Origin: Oceanobacillus profundus
GTDB lineage: Bacteria > Bacillota > Bacilli > Bacillales > Amphibacillaceae
Assembly (NCBI RefSeq): GCF_003515705.1
Contig: NZ_QWEH01000004.1
Span: forward strand, 248,001 to 312,000
Reading direction: 5' to 3'
Length of the DNA stretch: 64,000 nucleotides
The translations under genes and the position numbers were made by a program. Under the pieces are notes generated by a model. That model was not told the origin of the DNA. It made no database searches and saw nothing but the letters and a program-made list of their open reading frames with translations. How positions within the stretch are numbered: position 1 is the stretch's first letter; every line of letters starts with the position of its first letter. This document shows, piece after piece, positions 26,220 through 33,408 of the stretch.

Positions 26220-27599
26220 ATGGCAGAGCAAGAAAAGCTGCAATTTGGAACGATTGAGGAAAAAGATGATGTCGTCGTATATGAAATACCAATAGCGGAA
26301 ACGAATCTAGTAGAAGCAGAGCAGCTTGAAGAGTTGAAACGAAAGGATGCTTTGTTTTTTGAATGTCAGCATTATGTAGTTGAACAGCAAATCATTCGGA
26401 TATTTTATAAAAAAGAAAGCAATTATAAAAAATTAAAAGATTATAGGCATGTATCCAATGAATTAAAGAAAAAAGCTGCATTGAACATGTTGAAGATAGA
26501 GAGCTTGATTGGTACCCAGTATACAACATTGGTTCATCCCGAAAATATTTATGTAAATGCAGAAGGTGATATTAAATTTGCTCACCGAGGAATTCGTTCT
26601 GTCTTTCCAAAAGAGGAAATGAATACAGCTGAGCTTTTAGAAGAACTGAAGAGGGTTTTGTTATACGTTTACAGTTCCTATCAATTTAATGAAATTAGCG
26701 AAAAGCTGGCCGGCCTGAAATTTAATGAGCCGATTGCAGAAAGTATTCGTCGCGTTCAGTCAATAAGTGATTTAAAACAAATCCTTCATACGGAACAAAG
26801 ATCACCTGCACCGCCACCAATTAAGCAGCAAGCTGAAAAAACGCAAAATCCGAATAAAAAAATGACGCTCTTATCAGGAGTGCTTCTCGGTCTTATTATT
26901 GGGATGCTTGTCATTTATGTGATTCAAGTTATTCCACTTAACAACGAAGTAAATTCCGCAGCAGCTGAAGGGGAAGCGAAGTCGGCGGAGAATATCGAAA
27001 TGCTAACTGAGAAAAATAAAGAGATTCAGCAGTTACTAGATGATAACCGAACCGTTATGCATGCATATCGTTCTACGATTGTAGGAGATACTGAAGAAGC
27101 AATTACGCAATTTGAATCAGCAAATCAACTGGATGAAAGTGCAGAACGTACATTAATGGAACAATATATTGAATTAGATACTGTTGAAAGTCTTACAGCT
27201 GCAGCTGGCCTGGGGGAAGCATATCATATAGAGGTTATAAAATCACTTGTTGCAAAGAATTCAGATAAGGCAAAAGAAGCAATTTTAGCAATTGAATCCA
27301 GTCTGGCCGAGGTACAAATTGAACAAGCTTGGATCAATAAATCTTATGAGGAAGTTGTAACGCTTTATGATGCATTAGCAGACAACAAACGCGCTAAATT
27401 ATTAGCAGCAAGAAGTTATATTCAATTAGATGATACAGACGAAGCAATTAAACTAGCAAAAGATCTTGATAATAAAAAGCTTCACATTACAGCACTGAAA
27501 AGGGAAAAAAAGTTGATTGAAGCAAATGATGATTTGGATAAAGATGAAAAAGAAGAGGCAATAGATAAAATTGATGATCAGATTGATGATCTTAATTAA
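26220..27599 (+). CDS. EssB/YukC-like pseudokinase
   Basis: Membrane protein of 459 residues with the EssB/YukC layout of type VII secretion: a cytoplasmic pseudokinase domain (about 1-195), one membrane segment (about 216-238, TLLSGVLLGLIIGMLVIYVI), and an extracellular helical domain with a charged C-terminal coil. The segment TLVHPENIYVNAEGDIKFAH lines up with the real kinase next door (YRDIKPGNIMINKDREIKLI). The catalytic Asp is replaced by Leu104 and the DFG motif reads H122-R-G, so it cannot be a normal kinase. The start is the ATG at 26220 behind GAGGAGGT. No WXG100, EssC or YukD gene is present in the window. Confidence 0.8.
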   Translation: MAEQEKLQFGTIEEKDDVVVYEIPIAETNLVEAEQLEELKRKDALFFECQHYVVEQQIIRIFYKKESNYKKLKDYRHVSNELKKKAALNMLKIESLIGTQYTTLVHPENIYVNAEGDIKFAHRGIRSVFPKEEMNTAELLEELKRVLLYVYSSYQFNEISEKLAGLKFNEPIAESIRRVQSISDLKQILHTEQRSPAPPPIKQQAEKTQNPNKKMTLLSGVLLGLIIGMLVIYVIQVIPLNNEVNSAAAEGEAKSAENIEMLTEKNKEIQQLLDDNRTVMHAYRSTIVGDTEEAITQFESANQLDESAERTLMEQYIELDTVESLTAAAGLGEAYHIEVIKSLVAKNSDKAKEAILAIESSLAEVQIEQAWINKSYEEVVTLYDALADNKRAKLLAARSYIQLDDTDEAIKLAKDLDNKKLHITALKREKKLIEANDDLDKDEKEEAIDKIDDQIDDLN

Positions 27600-27646
27600 T
27601 GTGTAAATCTGAATTTTACTGCGTAAATTGGTACTGATACATCGAG

Positions 27647-27677
27647 AAAGCTGTATAATATTGCATTATACAGCTTT
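27647..27677 (+). terminator. Perfect hairpin after the EssB-like gene
   Basis: Perfect 13-bp stem AAAGCTGTATAAT / ATTATACAGCTTT (27647-27659 with 27665-27677) with a five-base loop, followed by AATTAATTT. It probably ends most transcripts of the pilus locus. The weak U tract leaves room for read-through to 27705. Confidence 0.6.
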
Positions 27678-27704
27678 AATTAATTTAGAAGGAGGGATTC
27701 ATGA

Positions 27705-27947
27705 ATGGCTGATTTTTTTGCAACCATAATTGATTTTGTCAGAGGTATAATTGAGCCTATCTTTCGCTTTATTTTTGAGTCAATACTATGGGTAATTATA
27801 TTCTTTAGAGATCTATTGGTTCAAACAGGGATTGTTGACAGTGTAATAACAGCTACTGTCATACCTATTGTAGTGCTGTTAGGTATTTTCCTAGTATTGG
27901 TAGGATGGATATGGGGACCAATACGAAGAACTTATGGATCTGATTAA
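27705..27947 (+). CDS. Small membrane protein, unknown
   Basis: Protein of 80 residues with two hydrophobic stretches (about 12-42 and 46-72) and a basic end GPIRRTYGSD. It has no recognised domain. The ribosome site AGAAGGAGGGA is strong, and ATG at 27705 is the only sensible start. It follows the EssB-like gene across a hairpin. The region just downstream (27952-28143) encodes a similar C-terminus without a start codon, so this gene seems to have been duplicated and one copy has decayed. Confidence 0.7.
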   Translation: MADFFATIIDFVRGIIEPIFRFIFESILWVIIFFRDLLVQTGIVDSVITATVIPIVVLLGIFLVLVGWIWGPIRRTYGSD

Positions 27948-27951
27948 ATGA

Positions 27952-28143
27952 ATAATATATAACATATGCTCTTTTTCGCAAAGAACCACTGTTTTTCACG
28001 CAGATAATGCTGGAGAGGTTGCTTTCTGTATACCTATCATTATCGGAGTAATTTTAGTAGGTATATTTATCGGTCCGATATACAAAAGAAGTGTTTATCA
28101 GAAGGGTTTTTATCGACATAAGAACCGTAAAAGCAGAAAGTGA
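27952..28143 (+). pseudogene. Decayed copy of the 27705 small membrane gene
   Basis: The frame is open from 27952 to a TGA at 28141-28143. Its translated core CIPIIIGVILVGIFIGPIYK resembles VIPIVVLLGIFLVLVGWIWG and GPIRR in the gene above, followed by a long basic tail (YRHKNRKSRK). There is no ATG, GTG or TTG in frame; the only ribosome-like site (GGAGAGG, 28011-28017) precedes no in-frame start. It is either a broken duplicate or uses an ATA/ATT start. The rest of 27948-28316 holds only the yrrS upstream region, with TATAAT near 28183. Confidence 0.4.
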
Positions 28144-28316
28144 TTGATGTATATGAATCAGCATATTATATATGGTATGATACTATAATAGAGATAGATG
28201 ATATTCAATAAACTATCAGTATGTCATTGGGAGTTCGGTTGATTTTCCCGTAACAGATGTAATAAACTTATGTTATTCTATTTTTTGAACATGAACTTTA
28301 GGAAGGGGGAAATGAA

Positions 28317-28976
28317 ATGAGTGAATCAGACAAACATTCACGTTTAAACAAATTTGAAAAACGCAGAAAAAACACAAAATTAATTTCCATTTTCCTTATC
28401 GCTGGTGCACTTCTCATCATCATATTGCTTGGTATGTGGTTATTTGGCGGTGGCGATGATGAAACTGAAGAGCAAACAGGAAATAATGAAAATGAATCCT
28501 CAGATTTTCTAATTACGGAAGAGGATGAGGAGGACGCTGAGGGTAATAATCCTGAACAGGAAGAAAGCGAAAATGATTTAGCTTCAGACGAGGAAGCTGA
28601 AAATGAAAATGAAGAAAATAATGCTGATGAGGAAATTGAAACAGAGACCGCTGAACCTTCAGATGATAATGTTGCAGAAGCATATACTGGGGATTGGTCA
28701 CCTGTTGGAACTGAACAAGAAGGTCCACATACAACAACATTTGATGAAGGCTCACAAGATCGAATCGAAATGCGAAGAGCAATTACACAAGCTACTGGTT
28801 TAACCGGAGATGATATGATTGAATGGTGGATTGAAAATGGTGGCGATCAAAAGGTAATTGCTACTGTATCTGACACAGCAGAAACGGAAGTATTTCGAGT
28901 ATTTCTATCGTGGGTTGATAATGAAGGATGGCAGCCTACGAAGGTTGAAATTCTAATTGAAAATGATAAAAAATAG
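28317..28976 (+). CDS. yrrS: YrrS-family (DUF1510) membrane protein
   Basis: Protein of 219 residues with a basic cytoplasmic N-terminus (LNKFEKRRKNTK), one membrane segment (about 24-44, ISIFLIAGALLIIILLGMWLF), a long acidic Glu/Asn-rich linker, and a C-terminal DUF1510 domain with GDWSPVGTEQEGPHTTTFDEG. YrrS belongs to the sporulation and cell-wall gene pair pbpI-yrrS in B. subtilis; its exact role is unknown. Here the partner pbpI is missing from the expected site upstream. Ribosome site GGAAGGGGGAA precedes the ATG. The next gene, mtnN, restores the conserved order. Confidence 0.9.
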   Translation: MSESDKHSRLNKFEKRRKNTKLISIFLIAGALLIIILLGMWLFGGGDDETEEQTGNNENESSDFLITEEDEEDAEGNNPEQEESENDLASDEEAENENEENNADEEIETETAEPSDDNVAEAYTGDWSPVGTEQEGPHTTTFDEGSQDRIEMRRAITQATGLTGDDMIEWWIENGGDQKVIATVSDTAETEVFRVFLSWVDNEGWQPTKVEILIENDKK

Positions 28977-29000
28977 AAGTAGATTGATGGAGGATATAGT

Positions 29001-29690
29001 ATGACAATCGGAATTATAGGTGCAATGGATGAAGAGGTTGCACTATTATTAGACCAGATGACAGAAAAACAAGAACAAACAGTAGCAAATTGCTTATTTG
29101 TTCAAGGGAAATTACAGGATAAATCTGTAGTTCTGTTAAAATCAGGGATTGGGAAAGTGAATGCGGCAATGGCTACTACCATCATGCATGAACGTTTTGC
29201 ACCAACACATGTTATTAATACAGGATCTGCTGGCGGTTTTGCTAGCAATCTGGAAGTGGGAGATATCGTCATTTCGACTGAGGTTGTACATCATGATGTT
29301 GATGTAACTGCCTTTAATTATAGCTATGGACAGGTGCCTGGACTACCTCCAATGTACGAGGCAGATAAAACGTTGGTTGAAAAAGCAGTAGCTGCAGTAA
29401 AAAATATGGATATAAATTGTGAACAGGGAATTATTGCAACTGGTGATTCGTTTATGGAAGATCCCGAGCGTGTTGCATTTGTTCATGAAAAATTTCCGAC
29501 GATGCTTGCTTCAGAGATGGAAGCAGCAGCTGTTGCACAGGTTTGCCATCAGTATAACAAGCCATTTGTTATTATTCGTGCATTATCTGATATTGCCGGA
29601 AAAAAATCGTCCATCTCGTTTGATCAATTTCTTGAAACAGCGGCTAAAAATGCAGCCCAGCTCATTATCGCTGTAGTTAAGAGTTTATAA
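29001..29690 (+). CDS. mtnN: MTA/SAH nucleosidase
   Basis: Cleaves adenine from S-adenosylhomocysteine and methylthioadenosine, in SAM recycling. It has 229 residues. Family features visible are [11 protein letters not shown] at the N-terminus with the catalytic Glu, the NTGSAGGF phosphate-binding loop, [12 protein letters not shown] with the nucleoside-binding Met-Glu pair, and [10 protein letters not shown] with the catalytic Asp. It lies 24 bases after yrrS and ends in a strong terminator. In B. subtilis the mccA-mccB cysteine synthesis genes follow; they are not here. Confidence 0.96.
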   Translation: MTIGIIGAMDEEVALLLDQMTEKQEQTVANCLFVQGKLQDKSVVLLKSGIGKVNAAMATTIMHERFAPTHVINTGSAGGFASNLEVGDIVISTEVVHHDVDVTAFNYSYGQVPGLPPMYEADKTLVEKAVAAVKNMDINCEQGIIATGDSFMEDPERVAFVHEKFPTMLASEMEAAAVAQVCHQYNKPFVIIRALSDIAGKKSSISFDQFLETAAKNAAQLIIAVVKSL

Positions 29691-29712
29691 ACGAGAATTA
29701 AATAAAAAGCAA

Positions 29713-29755
29713 AAGCCCAGAGACAATGATAAATTCATGTTTCTGGGCTTTTTTA
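29713..29755 (+). terminator. Terminator between mtnN and sigK
   Basis: AGCCCAGAGACA (29714-29725) and a complementary TGTTTCTGGGCT arm form a 12-bp stem with one mismatch, followed by TTTTT. A-rich sequence on the other side lets it also serve the minus-strand sigK. Confidence 0.85.
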
Positions 29756-29775
29756 TCATTTGGAAGCCTTCCAAA

Positions 29776-30480
29776 TTAATTATTGCGCTCTTTTCGATAG
29801 TACTCATGAAACACTTTCATGAGCGCTCTTTTTTCAATTCGTGAGACATAGCTTCGTGATATGTTTAGCTTTTTTGCGATTTCCCGCTGTGTCATTTCGT
29901 TATAGTCATTTAATCCATAGCGATAAACAATTACCTCTCGCTCTCGTTTATCGAGAACAGAAAAATACTTTTGCATTTTGGCGATCTCCATATTCAATTG
30001 GATGTATTCAATTACATTATCATTCTCTGCCTCAAGAATATCAATTAGACTGATTTCATTGCCTTCTTTGTCTTGACCAATTGGATCGTGCAAGGAAACG
30101 TCTTTTTTCACCTTTTTTAATGCGCGAAGGTGCATCAATATTTCGTTTTCTATACAACGAGCAGCATATGTTGCCAATTTTGTTCCCTTATCTGTTGAGA
30201 AGCTTTCGACCCCTTTTATAAGACCAATGGTTCCAATTGAAATTAAATCCTCCATATCCTCACCAGTATTCTCAAACTTTTTTACAATGTGAGCAACAAG
30301 TCTTAAATTATGTTCAATAAGTTTGTTTCTGGCTGTTTCACTTCCATTTTGCATTTCCTCGATGTATTTCGCTTCTTCGTCAGAGGGTAATGGTTGCGGG
30401 AATGCATGGTTTTTTACATAAGAAACAAAAAAGAGGGCTTCCTTAATTAGAAGAGCAAGCACAGATAAAATCCCGGACAA
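29776..30480 (-). CDS. sigK: Sporulation sigma factor SigK precursor
   Basis: Late mother-cell sigma factor, 234 residues, made as an inactive precursor. The N-terminal hydrophobic pro-sequence ends at [12 protein letters not shown], carrying the Ser-Tyr pair where SpoIVFB cuts in B. subtilis. Region 2 ([20 protein letters not shown] to [17 protein letters not shown]) and region 4 ([20 protein letters not shown]) are complete. Start is TTG at 30480 with AGGAGG nine bases upstream; an in-frame TTG at 30486 is too close to that site. The gene is intact, not split by a skin-like element as in B. subtilis 168. Confidence 0.95.
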   Translation of the reverse strand: MSGILSVLALLIKEALFFVSYVKNHAFPQPLPSDEEAKYIEEMQNGSETARNKLIEHNLRLVAHIVKKFENTGEDMEDLISIGTIGLIKGVESFSTDKGTKLATYAARCIENEILMHLRALKKVKKDVSLHDPIGQDKEGNEISLIDILEAENDNVIEYIQLNMEIAKMQKYFSVLDKREREVIVYRYGLNDYNEMTQREIAKKLNISRSYVSRIEKRALMKVFHEYYRKERNN

Positions 30481-30915
30481 ACGCAATCACCTCCTAAGTG
30501 AACAGTCTGCTTCAAGATTGGGCTTTTGCCTATATAACATCTTTATGACTTAAAGAGAGGATTCGTGTCTGTCCACGAAAATTTGTTATGGAAACAGGCT
30601 TTTTAAGGTTTTAGTTGATTTGATAACGGACTTATTCATCAAATACTTTGTGAAAAGATAAAGGTTGGTTTGTAACTCGTACCTATATTACATACTAGCG
30701 ATAAGATTAAAAAAACGTTCATCGCATCCAATAAATGGGTGCAGTAGGTGGTCAAGAGGATTGGATTATTGGAGTAGCACAGGAGCTAGCAAAGCAATAG
30801 ATTTTGACGATATAACTTTGGAATGAGCACGTTACAATAAATAGTTTCATATAGGTCAAATGAACGTCATCTTACGCTAAATATCTAACTTTTGTATTAA
30901 ATTCAAAAAACAGAG
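30481..30915. other. Gene-free stretch between sigK and the SAM operon
   Basis: 435 bases that contain the sigK upstream region (AGGAGG on the minus strand at its start) and no supported gene. A 21-codon frame from ATG 30735 to TAG 30800 (MGAVGGQEDWIIGVAQELAK..) has no ribosome site and could be the tail of a lost gene; it matches nothing I can name. Confidence 0.4.
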
Positions 30916-30944
30916 TTGACATGATTCGTTACCAGGTGTATGAT
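30916..30944 (+). promoter_or_regulatory. Sigma-A promoter of the SAM riboswitch operon
   Basis: TTGACA (30916-30921), 17-base spacer, TATGAT (30939-30944): close to consensus. The expected start near 30951 is just before the riboswitch. Confidence 0.8.
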
Positions 30945-30977
30945 GTGAACAATTCCTATTAATTGAATATGATTTTT

Positions 30978-31090
30978 CTTATCAAGAGTCAGGGGAGGAA
31001 CTGGTCCTACGATCCTGCGGCAACCGTTACAATGATGTAACAAGGTGCTAATTCCAGCAAGCAAATGCTTGAAAGATGAGATGAGTGATT
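30978..31090 (+). ncRNA. SAM-I riboswitch (S box)
   Basis: Conserved S-box landmarks occur in order: CTTATCAAGAG (30978-30988), GGGGAGGAACTGGTCCT, GCGGCAACC, AAGGTGCTAATTCCAGCAAG, and GAAAGATGAG close to 31080. P1 is formed by CTTATC with GATGAG. A terminator hairpin follows within 10 bases, so SAM binding is expected to stop transcription. It controls the AhpD-like protein and flavin monooxygenase genes downstream, meaning they are on when SAM (methionine) is low. Confidence 0.95.
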
Positions 31091-31093
31091 TAG

Positions 31094-31123
31094 AACCTCT
31101 TCCTCATCAGAAGAGGTTTTTTC
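31094..31123 (+). terminator. Riboswitch-controlled terminator
   Basis: AACCTCTT (31094-31101) and AAGAGGTT (31111-31118) stem followed by TTTTC; the expression platform of the SAM-I riboswitch. Confidence 0.85.
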
Positions 31124-31202
31124 ATTTGATTAAAAACCAAGTAATATCATGGGAAAGATTATATTGCGATTAATAGGTAAATTTGAAAAGGGAGCGAAGA
31201 AA

Positions 31203-31868
31203 ATGGGTGTAACAAAAACAGATAGCTTGTACAGAAAGGATTATTTTGGAAGGCTTCAGGAACTAAAGAAATATGCACCAGATGCGTTCGAGTCATTTTT
31301 TGCTTTTAATAATCGAGCATTGGCTGAAGGGGAATTATCCGTAAAGTTAAAGGAATTAATTGCAGTTGCTGTGGCACACATTACTGGATGTCCGTATTGT
31401 ATTGATTTACATGTGAAAAATGTCAAAAAGCAGAAAGCAAGTAAGGAAGAGGTGGCAGAGGCGATTTTCGTTGCAACAGCATTAAAGGCGGGATCAGCTG
31501 CGGCACATGGAGTAAATGCACTAAATGCTTACGATGGAAATAGTGACGAGGAATTGTATAAAGCATCGTATTTCAACCGAATAAAGGAATTTTCTAAGTT
31601 GAACGATGAAACCTTTAAGGCATTTTTAAATTTTGATCACCATTCCATAAAAGCAGAAAACTTAAGTGAAAAAGAAAAAGAGTTAATTGCAGTTGCTTGT
31701 GCACATACAACAGGTTGTGCGTATTGTATTAATTTGCATACGAAAAATGCAAAAAATACAGGAGCAAACTTAGCAGAGATTTCTGAAGCAATTTTTGTTG
31801 CTGTAGCACTGAAAGCTGGATCGGCAATCGCGCATAGTGTAAATGCCTTAAACGCTTTTGACGAGTAG
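31203..31868 (+). CDS. Tandem AhpD/CMD-domain protein
   Basis: Protein of 221 residues made of two carboxymuconolactone decarboxylase (AhpD-like) domains in tandem. The core repeats almost exactly: AVAHITGCPYCIDLHVKN in the first half and AVACAHTTGCAYCINLHTKN in the second, each with a CxxC pair and a downstream His, as in AhpD-type thiol peroxidase reductants. Both halves end with the same ALKAGSA..H..NALNA pattern. The ATG at 31203 follows AAAGGGAGCGAAG; an ATG at 31149 has no ribosome site. The upstream SAM-I riboswitch and the downstream monooxygenase suggest a redox or thiol role in use of organic sulfur when methionine is short; that is inference. Confidence 0.85.
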   Translation: MGVTKTDSLYRKDYFGRLQELKKYAPDAFESFFAFNNRALAEGELSVKLKELIAVAVAHITGCPYCIDLHVKNVKKQKASKEEVAEAIFVATALKAGSAAAHGVNALNAYDGNSDEELYKASYFNRIKEFSKLNDETFKAFLNFDHHSIKAENLSEKEKELIAVACAHTTGCAYCINLHTKNAKNTGANLAEISEAIFVAVALKAGSAIAHSVNALNAFDE

Positions 31869-31936
31869 TATTGTTTCTGATAATCGTGCGAGCAGTAAAG
31901 CCATATCTAAGCAAATTTATAGGAGGAGTGTTCCAG

Positions 31937-33304
31937 TTGGAAAAACAAATTCATCTGAACGGCTTTGTACAAAATTCACCATCGCCTCATTCCATGGGGT
32001 TATGGAAACATGAAAAAGATAAGGGGGCTTTTCATAATCGAATTCATTATTGGACAGAAACAGCGCAAGTGTTAGAGCGAGGAAAATTTGATGCCGTATT
32101 TATTGCCGATGTGCTAGGCACGTATTCTGTTTATGGTAGTAATCATGATGCTGCAATTAAGCATGCTGTGCAATTGCCGGCACATGATCCATTAATGCCA
32201 ATTGCAGCTATGGCAGCGGTCACAAAGCACATCGGATTCGCTCCAACGATTTCAGCAACCTATGCCCAGCCATACGCACTTGCACGCCAGCTTTCAACAC
32301 TGGATCATTTGACAGAAGGAAGAATTGCTTGGAATGTAGTCACATCGTATTTAGAGAGTGAGGCAATTAATCTGGGCCTGTCAGGTAGATTGCCTAAAAA
32401 TTTACGCTATGACCGTGCTGATGAATTTCTTGAGGTCGTTTACAAGTTATGGGAACACAGCTGGGAAGACGAAGCGGTTGTTTATGACAAGGAGACGGAT
32501 ACCTTTGCAGATCCTAAAAAAGTACATACGATCGATCACACAGGTGAATTTTATCATGTACCTGGTCCACATTTGACGGAGCCATCACCACAACGGACTC
32601 CAGTACTTTTTCAAGCTGGTGCTTCTTCGAGAGGAAGAGATTTTGCAGCCAAACACGCTGAAGCAGTTTTCACAAAGGGACATTCACTGGAAGCAATGAA
32701 AAATTACGCTGCAGATATTCGAAAACGTGCAGTAGAGCAGGGAAGAAATGCAACGGATATTCGTATTTTTCCAATGGTTCTTCCCATTATTGGTTCTACA
32801 GAGGAAGAAGCATTTGCTAAATACGAGAAATTAAAAAGCCTTGTTAGTTATGAGGGGACAGCTGCATTGCTATCTGGGCATACAGGTATCGATCTATCTA
32901 AATATAATCCGGATCAGTATTTAGATGACATGGAAACAGAAGCAGTACAGGGGAATTTAGACATGTATACAAAGGATCCCCAAAAAAGGTGGACACTTCG
33001 TGAGGCACTTCAAAATCATGGTCTAGGCAATGGCACGGCAAAATTTATTGGCACACCAGAACAAATAGCAAATAAATTACAGAAATGGGCTGTTGAGGCT
33101 AACGTAGATGGTTTTAATATTGCACAATCGTATTCATTAGAAACTTTTCGGGAATTTGTTGACCATGTTGTACCTGAATTACAAAGGCGAGGAATATATC
33201 GAACAGATTACGAAGGTAATACATTAAGAGAAAATCTTTTTGAAACCAAAAGTCCATATTTGCCCAACAATCATCCGGCAAGAAAATTGAAATTACATGT
33301 ATAA
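31937..33304 (+). CDS. NtaA/SnaA/DszA-family flavin monooxygenase
   Basis: Luciferase-like FMNH2-dependent monooxygenase of 455 residues, in the family of nitrilotriacetate monooxygenase, DszA and B. subtilis YtnJ/CmoJ. Recognised segments are the N-terminal HLNGFVQNSPSPHSMGLWKH, FDAVFIADVLGTY, HPxxA-free core YAQPYALARQLSTLDHLTEG then RIAWNVVTSY, and QAGASSRGRDFAAKHAEAVF. Start is TTG at 31937 with AGGAGGAG upstream. It shares the SAM-riboswitch transcript with the AhpD-like gene. Riboswitch control points to a sulfur substrate (for example an S-alkyl cysteine or sulfone), but the substrate and the flavin reductase partner are not visible here. Confidence 0.88.
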   Translation: MEKQIHLNGFVQNSPSPHSMGLWKHEKDKGAFHNRIHYWTETAQVLERGKFDAVFIADVLGTYSVYGSNHDAAIKHAVQLPAHDPLMPIAAMAAVTKHIGFAPTISATYAQPYALARQLSTLDHLTEGRIAWNVVTSYLESEAINLGLSGRLPKNLRYDRADEFLEVVYKLWEHSWEDEAVVYDKETDTFADPKKVHTIDHTGEFYHVPGPHLTEPSPQRTPVLFQAGASSRGRDFAAKHAEAVFTKGHSLEAMKNYAADIRKRAVEQGRNATDIRIFPMVLPIIGSTEEEAFAKYEKLKSLVSYEGTAALLSGHTGIDLSKYNPDQYLDDMETEAVQGNLDMYTKDPQKRWTLREALQNHGLGNGTAKFIGTPEQIANKLQKWAVEANVDGFNIAQSYSLETFREFVDHVVPELQRRGIYRTDYEGNTLRENLFETKSPYLPNNHPARKLKLHV

Positions 33305-33408
33305 GGTGTGATGGTATTTTTAAATTCTTATACTTACATTCAAAAACCAAGCACATAGTATTTTTACTACGGTTAATTAGCTGATAATTCAGAGAAAGGG
33401 GTCAGTGC

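Noticed and set aside
12837-28976. Type VII secretion locus suggested by the EssB-like gene
   Set aside because: No WXG100 substrate, EssC/YukB ATPase, EsaB/YukD or EsaA gene is present; the motor genes are clearly Tad type.
30735-30800. 21-codon frame that could be the tail of a lost gene
   Set aside because: A stop codon lies directly upstream, there is no ribosome site, and no family can be recognised.
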